Shown piece by piece: positions 40,473-47,495 of a stretch of DNA of 64,000 nucleotides. The stretch spans positions 1-64,000 of the forward strand of contig DASPMY010000050.1 of the NCBI GenBank assembly GCA_035626815.1, read 5' to 3'. The notes under the pieces are model-generated. The model ran no database searches. It was given only the letters and a program-made list of their open reading frames with translations, and was not told the DNA's origin. The position numbers and the translations under genes are program-made. This DNA is from Croceibacterium_A sp035626815. GTDB taxonomy: Bacteria > Pseudomonadota > Alphaproteobacteria > Sphingomonadales > Sphingomonadaceae. How positions within the stretch are numbered: position 1 is the stretch's first letter; each line of letters begins with the position of its first letter.

Positions 40473-40515
40473 TTAACCACGTTCGCGCGCCCGCTGGTTA
40501 ACTTCCGGAGGTTAA
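40473..40515. promoter_or_regulatory. Cluster of three CtrA-type TTAACC half-sites
   Basis: TTAACC occurs at 40473-40478 (plus) and as GGTTAA at 40496-40501 and 40510-40515. CtrA of alphaproteobacteria recognises TTAA-N7-TTAA and TTAACC half-sites. They lie in the divergent promoter region between the small membrane protein (minus) and the gene starting at 40527 (plus). Confidence 0.45.
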
Positions 40516-40526
40516 CGCGTGCGGCC

Positions 40527-41036
40527 ATGCGCCGCGCCGTTGCCCCCGCGATTCCGCCCAAGCTCTATCGCCACTTCGCGATCGTCACGGTGGCGCTGAC
40601 CACCGGGCTGGCGATGTTCGCCGACGGCGAGAACCGCGAGGCGGTGGTCCAGCACATCGAGGCCAAGCAGCAGGCCAGCGCGGTCCGGCGCGCGAGCTAC
40701 GCCAAGTTCGGCGCGCCCACGCTCGGCGGCACCTCGGCGCAGCCGGTCGGCCGATTCGCCGACGATGGCGGCGGGGACTTCGACGGCAGCTTCGGGCGGC
40801 CGATGGACAGCCCGCGTTCCGGCCAGGGCAGCAGCCTGATGCCCGCGCAGGACCTCGCCGAGGCGGCCGGCTACTCGCCCGAGTATCTCGCCTCGCTGAG
40901 CGCGGAGGAGCTGGCGCTGCTGCTCAAGGGGCTGGAAGATTCCGGCATGCTGTCGGAGGACGCCCGTTCGGACAGCCGCGAGAGCCTGGCGGCGGCCTCG
41001 GCGCGCCGCAGCGGAGCGTCCGAAACGATCGAGTAG
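40527..41036 (+). CDS. Single-pass membrane-anchored protein of unknown function
   Basis: 169 residues with an uncleaved or anchor-type helix near the N-terminus (LYRHFAIVTVALTTGLAMFA). A long polar, Gly/Ser/Asp-rich region follows, with AAGYSPEYLASLSAEELALL near the C-terminal third. The gene lies directly downstream of TTAACC half-sites, suggesting possible cell-cycle control. No recognised domain. The stop is 13 bp from the end of the tRNA-Leu on the opposite strand. Confidence 0.65.
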   Translation: MRRAVAPAIPPKLYRHFAIVTVALTTGLAMFADGENREAVVQHIEAKQQASAVRRASYAKFGAPTLGGTSAQPVGRFADDGGGDFDGSFGRPMDSPRSGQGSSLMPAQDLAEAAGYSPEYLASLSAEELALLLKGLEDSGMLSEDARSDSRESLAAASARRSGASETIE

Positions 41037-41049
41037 GCCGATCGCGGCG

Positions 41050-41133
41050 TGGTGCCCCTGGCCCGACTCGAACGGGCACGCCTTGCGGCAAACGATTTTG
41101 AGTCGTTCGCGTCTACCATTCCGCCACAGGGGC
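41050..41133 (-). tRNA. tRNA-Leu (anticodon CAA)
   Basis: 84-nt minus-strand cloverleaf with acceptor GCCCCTG / CAGGGGC, a long variable arm (GCCGCAAGGCG), anticodon loop CTCAAAA giving CAA, T-arm CCCGTTCGAGTCGGG and encoded CCA. Class II tRNA structure fits leucine. Confidence 0.96.
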
Positions 41134-41202
41134 CCTGAGCAGACGGCGCGATTAGCCTGCAAGCTCCTCTCCAAGCAATAGTGTTGCTCTCACCCGCGCG
41201 CG

Positions 41203-41230
41203 GGAACCTTGCCGGATGCCTTGCATCCAA
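41203..41230 (+). promoter_or_regulatory. ECF-type promoter before the sigma factor gene
   Basis: GGAACCTT (41203-41210), 13 nt, then CATCCAA (41224-41230). The same pair with a 14-nt spacer occurs at 41987-42015, before the membrane protein gene. GGAAC is the classic -35 of ECF sigma factors; the shared CATCCAA would be the -10. This suggests the sigma factor controls both promoters. Confidence 0.6.
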
Positions 41231-41255
41231 GCCATAGCAACCGCGGAGGGCCCTG

Positions 41256-41957
41256 ATGGCGAAGCCGAGACGGATCGAACGGCAGGCGTTGAGCGAAAGC
41301 GAGCTCGTCGGGCTCGCCCAGGCCGGCGACAAGGAAGCGTTTCGCGTCATCATGCAGCGGGGCAACCAGCGATTGTTCCGCATCGCTCGCGGCATCGTCC
41401 GCGACGACGCCGAGGCGGAGGACGTCCTGCAGGAAGCCTATCTGCGGGCTTTCGCCGCCATTGGTGGATTTCGCGGCGAGGCCGGCGTCATGACCTGGCT
41501 GACGCGCATCGTCATGAACGAGGCGCGCGGACGGCTTCGGCGGAGACGGCCGACGGCCGAGCTCAAGGAGGTCGAGGCCGCGCAAGCGGCAGGCGCCCAG
41601 GTGATCCCGTTTCCCAATGCTGCGCCCAGTGCGTCCCCGGAGGCGGACGCTGCCGTCACGCAGATCCGACGCCTGATCGAACAGGCCATCGATGGCCTTC
41701 CCGAAGCTTTCCGGATGGTCTTCATCCTGCGCGACGTCGAAGGCTGCAGCATCGAGGAGACGGCGAGCCAGCTCGGCGTGAAGCCGGAAACCGTGAAGAC
41801 GCGGCTGCACCGGGCGCGACGGCAATTGCGCGAGGCGCTCGATGCGCGGGTGGCCAGCACGCTGGTCGGCGCCTTCCCGTTCCTCGGCGACCGCTGCGAG
41901 CGGATCGTCGCGCGGGTGCTCGCGCGGCTCGAAAGGTCGCCATCGCCGGCCGCCTGA
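41256..41957 (+). CDS. ECF-family RNA polymerase sigma factor
   Basis: 233 residues. Sigma region 2 is seen in EAFRVIMQRGNQRLFRIARG, then IVRDDAEAEDVLQEAYLRAF and FRGEAGVMTWLTRIVMNEA. Region 4 is LPEAFRMVFILRDVEGCSIE, then ETASQLGVKPETVKTRLHRA. A ~45-residue linker and a 40-residue C-terminal extension (FPFLGDRCERIVARVL) are longer than the minimal ECF layout. No anti-sigma gene is recognisable next to it; two small membrane proteins follow. GGAGG precedes ATG 41256. Confidence 0.92.
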   Translation: MAKPRRIERQALSESELVGLAQAGDKEAFRVIMQRGNQRLFRIARGIVRDDAEAEDVLQEAYLRAFAAIGGFRGEAGVMTWLTRIVMNEARGRLRRRRPTAELKEVEAAQAAGAQVIPFPNAAPSASPEADAAVTQIRRLIEQAIDGLPEAFRMVFILRDVEGCSIEETASQLGVKPETVKTRLHRARRQLREALDARVASTLVGAFPFLGDRCERIVARVLARLERSPSPAA

Positions 41958-41986
41958 GCGGCGTCGTTCGCCCGCTCGGCGCGGCC

Positions 41987-42015
41987 GGAACCTTTTCGTC
42001 CCCCACCCCATCCAA
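41987..42015 (+). promoter_or_regulatory. Second copy of the ECF-type promoter, before the membrane protein gene
   Basis: GGAACCTT (41987-41994), 14 nt, CATCCAA (42009-42015), followed 44 nt later by ATG 42060. It matches the motif pair upstream of the sigma gene. Confidence 0.55.
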
Positions 42016-42059
42016 TGGCTCGCGGCGCCACCGCCGCCGCTCGGACAAAGGGGACCACC

Positions 42060-42404
42060 ATGCTCGTTTATGCGCTCATCTCGTTCGCCGTCGCCGCCGT
42101 CGGCGGGCTCGTTCTGGCTTCGCGGGTCTTGCGCGGCCGGCTCGCTCCGTGGAGTCTGTCGCTGCTTCACGCCGCGCTGGGTGCGTTGGGCCTCGTCCTG
42201 CTGGCGCTCGGCGTGATGCAGGGAGCGGCAGATCCCGCGCCGATTGCGCTCGGCGTGCTGGTCATCGCCGCGCTCGGCGGCTTCTACCTGGCATCGGTGC
42301 ACTTGCGCGGCCGGCCCGGCCCGAAGGCCGTCGTGGTCATCCACGCGTTGGCCGCGGTGACCGGGGTCCTGCTGCTGGCGGGCGCCGCCTTCTCGCTGGT
42401 CTGA
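42060..42404 (+). CDS. Small four-helix membrane protein, unknown function
   Basis: 114 residues with four predicted helices (VYALISFAVAAVGGLVLASR; ALGALGLVLLALGVM; IALGVLVIAALGGFYLA; VVVIHALAAVTGVLLLAGAA) and little else. Candidate target of the upstream ECF sigma factor because its promoter motif matches that of the sigma gene. GGGG lies 7 nt before ATG 42060. Only 6 bp separate it from the next membrane gene. Confidence 0.72.
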   Translation: MLVYALISFAVAAVGGLVLASRVLRGRLAPWSLSLLHAALGALGLVLLALGVMQGAADPAPIALGVLVIAALGGFYLASVHLRGRPGPKAVVVIHALAAVTGVLLLAGAAFSLV

Positions 42405-42410
42405 AGCGGC

Positions 42411-42851
42411 ATGCGTCTGTTCGGACATCCGGTGCATCCGATGCTCGTTCACGTCCCGCTGGCGCTGTGGATCGTCGGCACGGCCTGTGACGCGTTGACC
42501 CTGCTGGGAGTTGCCGGGGCATGGCCGCTGGCTTGGCTCGCCATCCTGGTCGGGCTGGCGGCGGCGTTGCCCGCCATGGTCGCCGGGCTGGCCGATTTCG
42601 CCCGGGTGCCGGAGCCGGCCGGAGCCACCGCCACTCGCCACATGCTGCTGATGGCGCTGGCCTGGTCGGCCTATCTCGCCGCGCTGCTGATGCGCAGCGA
42701 CGGGCTGGCCGTGCAGCCGGCGCCGGCGCGCGGCGCGATGGCCGTCAGCCTGGTGGCATTCCTGCTGCTGGTCGCCGGTGCCGCCCATGGCGGCCAACTC
42801 GTCTATCGGCTCGGCGTCGGCGTGGACTCCGGCGCCGGCAACCCACGATAG
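42411..42851 (+). CDS. DUF2231-family membrane protein
   Basis: 146 residues. The N-terminus LFGHPVHPMLVHVPLALWIV, with conserved His residues (HPVHP, VHV), is diagnostic of the DUF2231 family; four helices follow. The histidines suggest heme or metal binding, but the function is unknown. It lies 6 bp after the preceding membrane gene and is probably cotranscribed. It ends just before a converging gene. Confidence 0.85.
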   Translation: MRLFGHPVHPMLVHVPLALWIVGTACDALTLLGVAGAWPLAWLAILVGLAAALPAMVAGLADFARVPEPAGATATRHMLLMALAWSAYLAALLMRSDGLAVQPAPARGAMAVSLVAFLLLVAGAAHGGQLVYRLGVGVDSGAGNPR

Positions 42852-42853
42852 GC

Positions 42854-43675
42854 TTAGGCCTTCAGCGCGCTCGCGACGAGCTTGTGAAGACGCGAGTGCA
42901 GCGGATCGTTCCCGGCGACCACCTGTCCGGCGCAGATCGGTAGCGAGCGACCGCGGTAATCGGTGACGAAGCCGCCGGCCTCGCGCACCAGCAGGCAGCC
43001 GGCGGCGGTGTCCCAGGCCTGAAGGTCGCTTTCCCAGAAGCCGTCGTAGCGCCCCGCGGCGAGCCATGCGAGATCGAGCGCGGCCGAGCCGAACCGGCGG
43101 ATCCCGGCGACTTGCGGTCCGACCGCGGCGAGGATCCTGATCCACTCGTCGAAGTTGCCGTGACCGTGGTAGGGAATGCCGGTGGCGATCAGCGCGTCGG
43201 ACAGCTGGCGGCGGCCCGACACGCGCAGCCGCGCGTCTTGCAGCCAGGCGCCGCGCGTCTTCTCGGCCCAGAACGATTCATCGGTGATCGGCTGGTGGAT
43301 CACCGCTGCGACCACTTCCCCCCAGCCGCTGCCGTCGGGCTTGGGCTCCTGCACGGCGATCGAGATCGCGAAGTGCGGGATGCCGTGAAGGAAGTTGCTG
43401 GTCCCATCGAGGGGATCGATGATGAAGCGCGGCTTGCCTTCTTCTCCCGCGATGTCGCCGCCTTCTTCCATCAGGAAGCCCCAGTCGGGGCGCGCAGCGC
43501 GCAGCTCGTCCCACAGCGTTCGCTCGGCCGCCTGGTCGGCCTTGGAGACGAAATCGGACGGCCCCTTGCGGCTGACCTGCAGATGCTCGACCTCGCCGAA
43601 GTCGCGGCGCAGCCGGTTGCCGGCCTTGCGCGCGGCGCGCTCCATCACGCGGATCAATCCGGAAACTGCGGCCAA
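42854..43675 (-). CDS. Inositol monophosphatase-family phosphatase
   Basis: 273 residues. The metal-binding motifs MEEGG, IIDPLDGTSNFLHGIPHFAI and WDTAAGCLLVREAGG are those of the Mg2+-dependent inositol monophosphatase/CysQ-type fold. It may act on inositol phosphates, PAP or a sugar phosphate; the substrate is not fixed by sequence. A TTG start at 43675 is used (MAAVSGLIRVMERAA), with CAGGGA 11 nt upstream. It follows the unknown gene at 43689 by 13 bp and efp beyond, as a likely operon. Confidence 0.93.
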   Translation of the reverse strand: MAAVSGLIRVMERAARKAGNRLRRDFGEVEHLQVSRKGPSDFVSKADQAAERTLWDELRAARPDWGFLMEEGGDIAGEEGKPRFIIDPLDGTSNFLHGIPHFAISIAVQEPKPDGSGWGEVVAAVIHQPITDESFWAEKTRGAWLQDARLRVSGRRQLSDALIATGIPYHGHGNFDEWIRILAAVGPQVAGIRRFGSAALDLAWLAAGRYDGFWESDLQAWDTAAGCLLVREAGGFVTDYRGRSLPICAGQVVAGNDPLHSRLHKLVASALKA

Positions 43676-43688
43676 TTCGAATTCCCTG

Positions 43689-44042
43689 TCAGTCGAGAGC
43701 GAGGCGGACCGATTTGGCGGAGACCTTGATCTCTCCCCAACCGGTCGAGAACTCGAAGCGTTCCCCGTCGCCTTTGACCGAATGGACGATGCTGTAGTCG
43801 ACGGTGCCGCCGTCCTGCGCCGGAGCCTTGTCGATCTGCAGGTCGCCGATGTCGGCGAAGCGGACGTAGCCGGCGCGGAAGCACCCTTCCTCGTCCGGCG
43901 AAGGCGCCTGATAGGCCGGATGCGCCTCGGTCAGATTGAACTCCATCTCGAGGGTCAGCGACTCGTCGTCGTAGATCACGCCGAGCAGGTAGCTGCGCTC
44001 GAAATCGATGCCCTGGAAGCGCGGATCGCTGACGTTGCTCAT
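43689..44042 (-). CDS. Small soluble protein of unknown function
   Basis: 117 acidic residues, with no signal or membrane segment. Alternating beta-strand patterns (YLLGVIYDDESLTLEMEFNL; CFRAGYVRFADIGDLQI; RFEFSTGWGEIKVSAKSVRL) suggest a compact beta fold. It sits between efp (21 bp) and the inositol-phosphatase gene (13 bp), all on the minus strand, so the three are probably cotranscribed. Family not recognised. Confidence 0.75.
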   Translation of the reverse strand: MSNVSDPRFQGIDFERSYLLGVIYDDESLTLEMEFNLTEAHPAYQAPSPDEEGCFRAGYVRFADIGDLQIDKAPAQDGGTVDYSIVHSVKGDGERFEFSTGWGEIKVSAKSVRLALD

Positions 44043-44063
44043 GGTCGCCCCACCCTGGCCGGC

Positions 44064-44627
44064 TTAGCCGGCCTTGCTCACGTACGCACGCTCGTAGACG
44101 TCGACGACGATTCGGGTGCCGCTCTCGATGTGCGGCGGCACCATCACGCGAACGCCGTTGTCGAGCACCGCCGGCTTGTAGCTCGACGATGCTGTCTGCC
44201 CCTTCACCACTGCGTCGGCCTGGACGATCGTCGCCTCGACCTGCTCCGGCAGCTGGACGCTGATCGGCCTTTCGTCCCACAGCTCGAGCGAGACCTCCAT
44301 GCCGTCCTGCAGGAAGGCCGCGGCCTCGCCGAGCAGGTCGGCAGGCAGCTGGATCTGCTCGAACGTGTCGTTGTCCATGAACACCAGCATGTCGCCGTCG
44401 GCGTAAAGATACTGGAAATCCTTGGTGTCGAGCCGGACCCGTTCCACCGTGTCCGCGCTGCGGAAGCGCACGTTGGTCTTGCGGCCATCCTGCAGGTTCT
44501 TCATCTCGACCTGCATGTAGGCGCCGCCCTTGCCCGGCTGCGTGTGTTGGATCTTGGCGACCTTCCAGATGCCGCCTTCGTACTCGAGAATGTTGCCGGG
44601 ACGGATGTCCACGCCGCTGATCTTCAT
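44064..44627 (-). CDS. efp: Translation elongation factor P
   Basis: Rescues ribosomes stalled on polyproline. 187 residues, normal length. Domain I holds the modified-loop motif QPGKGGAYMQVEMKNLQDGR with lysine at the usual tip position, followed by FRSADTVERVRLDTK and DFQYLYADGDMLVFMD. The C-terminal OB-like domains end with GTRIVVDVYERAYVSKAG. No epmA/epmB modification genes are in the window. Confidence 0.97.
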   Translation of the reverse strand: MKISGVDIRPGNILEYEGGIWKVAKIQHTQPGKGGAYMQVEMKNLQDGRKTNVRFRSADTVERVRLDTKDFQYLYADGDMLVFMDNDTFEQIQLPADLLGEAAAFLQDGMEVSLELWDERPISVQLPEQVEATIVQADAVVKGQTASSSYKPAVLDNGVRVMVPPHIESGTRIVVDVYERAYVSKAG

Positions 44628-44723
44628 CGGAATGCTTTCAAACCACAGGTCGGGGGAATGCGCGCGCCCTAGCCATTAACCGCGTTCATGGCAATGCAAG
44701 CGGGCGCGGGCTATGAGCACGTC

Positions 44724-45071
44724 ATGAAAGGTGTTTTCTGCTCGCTGTTGGTGGCGATTGCCGCCGGAGCAGCCCCCGCGCTCGCGCAAGGTCCGATCGG
44801 AACCTTGTCGCGCGGCGCGTACGTCTGCGAGCTTCCCGGCGATGCGGCCGGGCGCGCCGGGATAGTCCAGCCGCAAGCCGGCTTCACCATCGAAAGCGCC
44901 TCGCGCTACTCGTCCGCCAAGGGCGGCGGCGCCTACCTGCGGCGCGGCGACGTCGTCACGCTGACCAGCGGGCCGCGCCGCGGCGAGAGCTATGCCGTGG
45001 TCTCCACCGGCTTCCTGCGCCGGATCGAGAACGGGCAGCCGGGCCGGCTGCGCTGTGTTCGGCAGGGCTGA
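44724..45071 (+). CDS. Small exported protein of unknown function
   Basis: 115 residues. The signal peptide (MKGVFCSLLVAIAAGAAPALA) is probably cut before QGPIGTL. The mature domain has CELPGDAAGRAGI, a GAYLRRGDVVTLTSGPRRGE beta segment and a C-terminal Arg-rich end with one more cysteine (LRCVRQG). TATGAG ends 6 nt before ATG 44724, suggesting a leaderless mRNA. Divergent from efp. Confidence 0.68.
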   Translation: MKGVFCSLLVAIAAGAAPALAQGPIGTLSRGAYVCELPGDAAGRAGIVQPQAGFTIESASRYSSAKGGGAYLRRGDVVTLTSGPRRGESYAVVSTGFLRRIENGQPGRLRCVRQG

Positions 45072-45132
45072 GCCCGTCAGTCAAACCAGCGGTGCCGGCG
45101 GCACAGGAGGGGACGCCTTCCCGTCACGACAA

Positions 45133-45154
45133 AAGGCGGGCTTGCGCCCGCCTT
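45133..45154. terminator. Bidirectional terminator hairpin
   Basis: AAGGCGGGC / GCCCGCCTT, perfect 9-bp stem with loop TTGC. AAAA precedes it on the plus strand, so transcripts from the minus-strand gene at 45222 end with a T-run. It also closes the plus-strand exported-protein gene. Confidence 0.75.
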
Positions 45155-45221
45155 CCATCGTCAGTTCCGAGGACGCGGGGGCCAGTAGCGGCCGCTTTCC
45201 TGCCCCTCGCCGTTCACCCGT

Positions 45222-45464
45222 TTACGGGCTGTGCGGCAAATCGTCGTCGTTGTCGCCGCCGCCGCAAATATCTGTGGCCGCGCAAATCCCCAGGATGATC
45301 GCGATCAGAGCGATCAGGGGAATGATGAAGCCGCCGCGAAGCTGCTCACCTTCGAGGTCGGCGCTGAGCCGGGCCTGTTCGGCCGCCGCAGCCTGAGCTA
45401 CGACCGGCGCACCGATCAGCGACGTGGCGACCAGGGCCGATGCGATCACTCTTCCCAATTTCAT
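45222..45464 (-). CDS. Small exported or membrane protein, unknown function
   Basis: 80 residues. The N-terminal signal-like segment (RVIASALVATSLIGAPVVAQA) is followed by a second hydrophobic helix (IPLIALIAIILGICAATDIC) and an acidic tail (GGGDNDDDLPHSP). GAGGGGG precedes ATG 45464. A hairpin with a T-run lies downstream. No known family assigned. The upstream 95 bp contain an A/T-richer stretch, likely its promoter. Confidence 0.65.
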   Translation of the reverse strand: MKLGRVIASALVATSLIGAPVVAQAAAAEQARLSADLEGEQLRGGFIIPLIALIAIILGICAATDICGGGDNDDDLPHSP

Positions 45465-45559
45465 AGGTACCCCCTCAGGATGATTCGAACAGTCTTTGGC
45501 ACAAGCTGAGTGCCGACTCAATCGGGTTTTGGTTCAACTAGGTAAACAGTTCAACTTGT

Positions 45560-46195
45560 TTAGTTACCGGTCTGCGGACCGCGCAGGAGCGGCAACGGGT
45601 CGATCGCGGTCGCCGGCTCCCACCATTCGGCGTCGGGCGTGGTGCGCAGGACCGCGAAATGCAAGTGCGGCGCGGCGGGATTTGCGTTCCCGCTCGCGCC
45701 GACCGCCCCCAGCGGCTGGCCGCGCTTCACCGCCTGGCCTTCCGCGAGCCCGGGGGCATAATCGCGCAAGTGGGCGTAGTAATGGGTCGTTCGCCTGTCC
45801 GCCGAGCGGACATACACCGTGTTGCCTCCGGCGTCCGAGCGGAACAGCTTCTCGACCGTCCCCGCCGCGGCGGCAACGATAGCAGTCCCGGCAGGGGCCA
45901 TGATGTCGAGCGCCTCGTGCACCCGCTCGCCGCGGCCGCGAGCGTCGGAGAAGGTGTCAGTCAGCTCGTCTGCCGTGACGCCGGCGACGGGAATCATCAG
46001 CGTTGGTCCCTCTTCCGCGTCCGGTAGCGTGACGGCGGGCCCTTCCGTCGTCCCCGGGGTTTTCGCGACTGGACCGGCGTCGGCCGTGCGGACATCGCTC
46101 TTGAGAAGCGACCCGCCAACCACGATCCATGCGGCGGACGTGACGGTGGCCGTCACCACCACGGTCAGCAGCCGATCGATCAGGTTCAGCGCCAT
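45560..46195 (-). CDS. M23-family (LytM-type) peptidase
   Basis: 211 residues with one N-terminal membrane segment (LIDRLLTVVVTATVTSAAWI), so periplasm-facing. The LytM domain shows the Zn ligands in GERVHEALDIMAPAGTAI (His, Asp) and PHLHFAV (His), plus HYYAHL. It is predicted to cleave peptidoglycan cross-bridges, or to be a regulator of such enzymes. Its start overlaps the stop of the L,D-transpeptidase gene by 1 nt, so the two wall enzymes are coupled. Confidence 0.9.
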   Translation of the reverse strand: MALNLIDRLLTVVVTATVTSAAWIVVGGSLLKSDVRTADAGPVAKTPGTTEGPAVTLPDAEEGPTLMIPVAGVTADELTDTFSDARGRGERVHEALDIMAPAGTAIVAAAAGTVEKLFRSDAGGNTVYVRSADRRTTHYYAHLRDYAPGLAEGQAVKRGQPLGAVGASGNANPAAPHLHFAVLRTTPDAEWWEPATAIDPLPLLRGPQTGN

Positions 46196-47412
46196 CAGGC
46201 CTGGAATATCACTTTCGTCGACCCGCTGACCATCCCCGCCAGCCGCGCCGCGTCCCAGTTGGTCAGGCGCACGCAGCCGTGGCTCTGCGAACGGCCGATC
46301 GATTGCGGCTCAGGCGTGCCGTGGATGCCGTAGTGCTCCTTCGAGAGGTCGATCCATACGACTCCGACCGGCCCGTTTGGCCCAGGCGGCAGCGTCGCTT
46401 TCTCGTCGGTCGCCTCGGCGTCCCAGAACAAGTCTGGATTGTAGTGGAACGGCGGATTGTGGCTGACGCCGAGGATGGTCCACTCGCCCAGCGGCAGGGG
46501 ATCGTGCTGCGAGCCGGAGGTGACGGTGAACATCCCCACCAACTTGCCTGTGGCGTCATACGCCTTGAGCCAGCCTTCGGACTTGTCGACCACGATCCGC
46601 GCCGCCTCGGGCTGGTCGGCGGCGACCCCGAGCGATGCGAGCGTGCGCAGCCAGGCGCGGTCTTCGCCGCCGGCGGCGGCTTCGCCGAGATCGAACCCGA
46701 CATTGGGCACGCGGACGAGCTGCCCGGCGCGGAACACGGCTTGCGGCGCCGTCTCGCTGGCCGAGGGCCGCGGCGTCGGCGTGACCCGAGTGCGCGGCGG
46801 ATAGGCGGGAACCCCGGCCGCCACGTTGCCCGCCGCGGTCGTCTCGGCCGCCGCCGGCTGCCCCGCCGGCCGGCCGCCGGGGTTGAGCTGCTCGAGCACC
46901 TCGACCGTGGTGTGGAACCGCTCGGCCAGCTTCTCGTCGAGGCTCTCGTAGCCGAGGCGGTCCATCGTCGCCTGGTCCTCCGGCTCCTCGGGGACGGGTC
47001 GAAAGGCCATCTCGCCCCAGCTGTCGGGTATCCGCACGACCCGGGTCGCCGGAATGTCCTGCCAGCGGCTCAGCGCCTCCCGGGTGGCGTCGTCGAGGCG
47101 GCCGGTGACCGCCAGCGAATGGGCTTCCTGAAAGCCCTTCAGCGCGTTCGCGGTCGACAGGCCGTCCTTGCCGTCAATGATCCCCGGACCGAACCCCTGC
47201 CGGTCAAGCACGACCTGGAGCTGCATTTGCCGGCGGGGCTCGGAATCGGGAATGTCCGCTTCCTCGAGGCGCACGAAATCGGGATTTTCCGTGGCCTCGG
47301 CGTCGGACTCCTGCCGACTGGACGTGCCACCGCTGCTGTCATCGGGGTCGGTGCCGTTGAAGCCGCAACCGGCAAGAAGCAGCAACAGCGTGGCGGCGAG
47401 CGGCAAGCGCAT
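46195..47412 (-). CDS. L,D-transpeptidase lipoprotein with peptidoglycan-binding domain
   Basis: 405 residues. A lipobox (LLLLLAGC) anchors it to a membrane. A PG_binding_1 domain (RQGFGPGIIDGKDGLSTANA, KGFQEAHSLAVTGRLDDATR) precedes a Pro/Thr-rich linker and a YkuD catalytic domain with HYGIHGT and the active site SHGCVRLTN (Cys380). Family members form 3-3 peptidoglycan cross-links or tether outer-membrane proteins. Coupled to the M23 peptidase gene downstream. Confidence 0.93.
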   Translation of the reverse strand: MRLPLAATLLLLLAGCGFNGTDPDDSSGGTSSRQESDAEATENPDFVRLEEADIPDSEPRRQMQLQVVLDRQGFGPGIIDGKDGLSTANALKGFQEAHSLAVTGRLDDATREALSRWQDIPATRVVRIPDSWGEMAFRPVPEEPEDQATMDRLGYESLDEKLAERFHTTVEVLEQLNPGGRPAGQPAAAETTAAGNVAAGVPAYPPRTRVTPTPRPSASETAPQAVFRAGQLVRVPNVGFDLGEAAAGGEDRAWLRTLASLGVAADQPEAARIVVDKSEGWLKAYDATGKLVGMFTVTSGSQHDPLPLGEWTILGVSHNPPFHYNPDLFWDAEATDEKATLPPGPNGPVGVVWIDLSKEHYGIHGTPEPQSIGRSQSHGCVRLTNWDAARLAGMVSGSTKVIFQA

Positions 47413-47495
47413 TCGTTAATCCCCGCATCTACGGGGCGCGTTCCGCCCCAGGGCGGGCATCAACGGGTCAACGGCGCAAAATATCCGGTCGTGCG

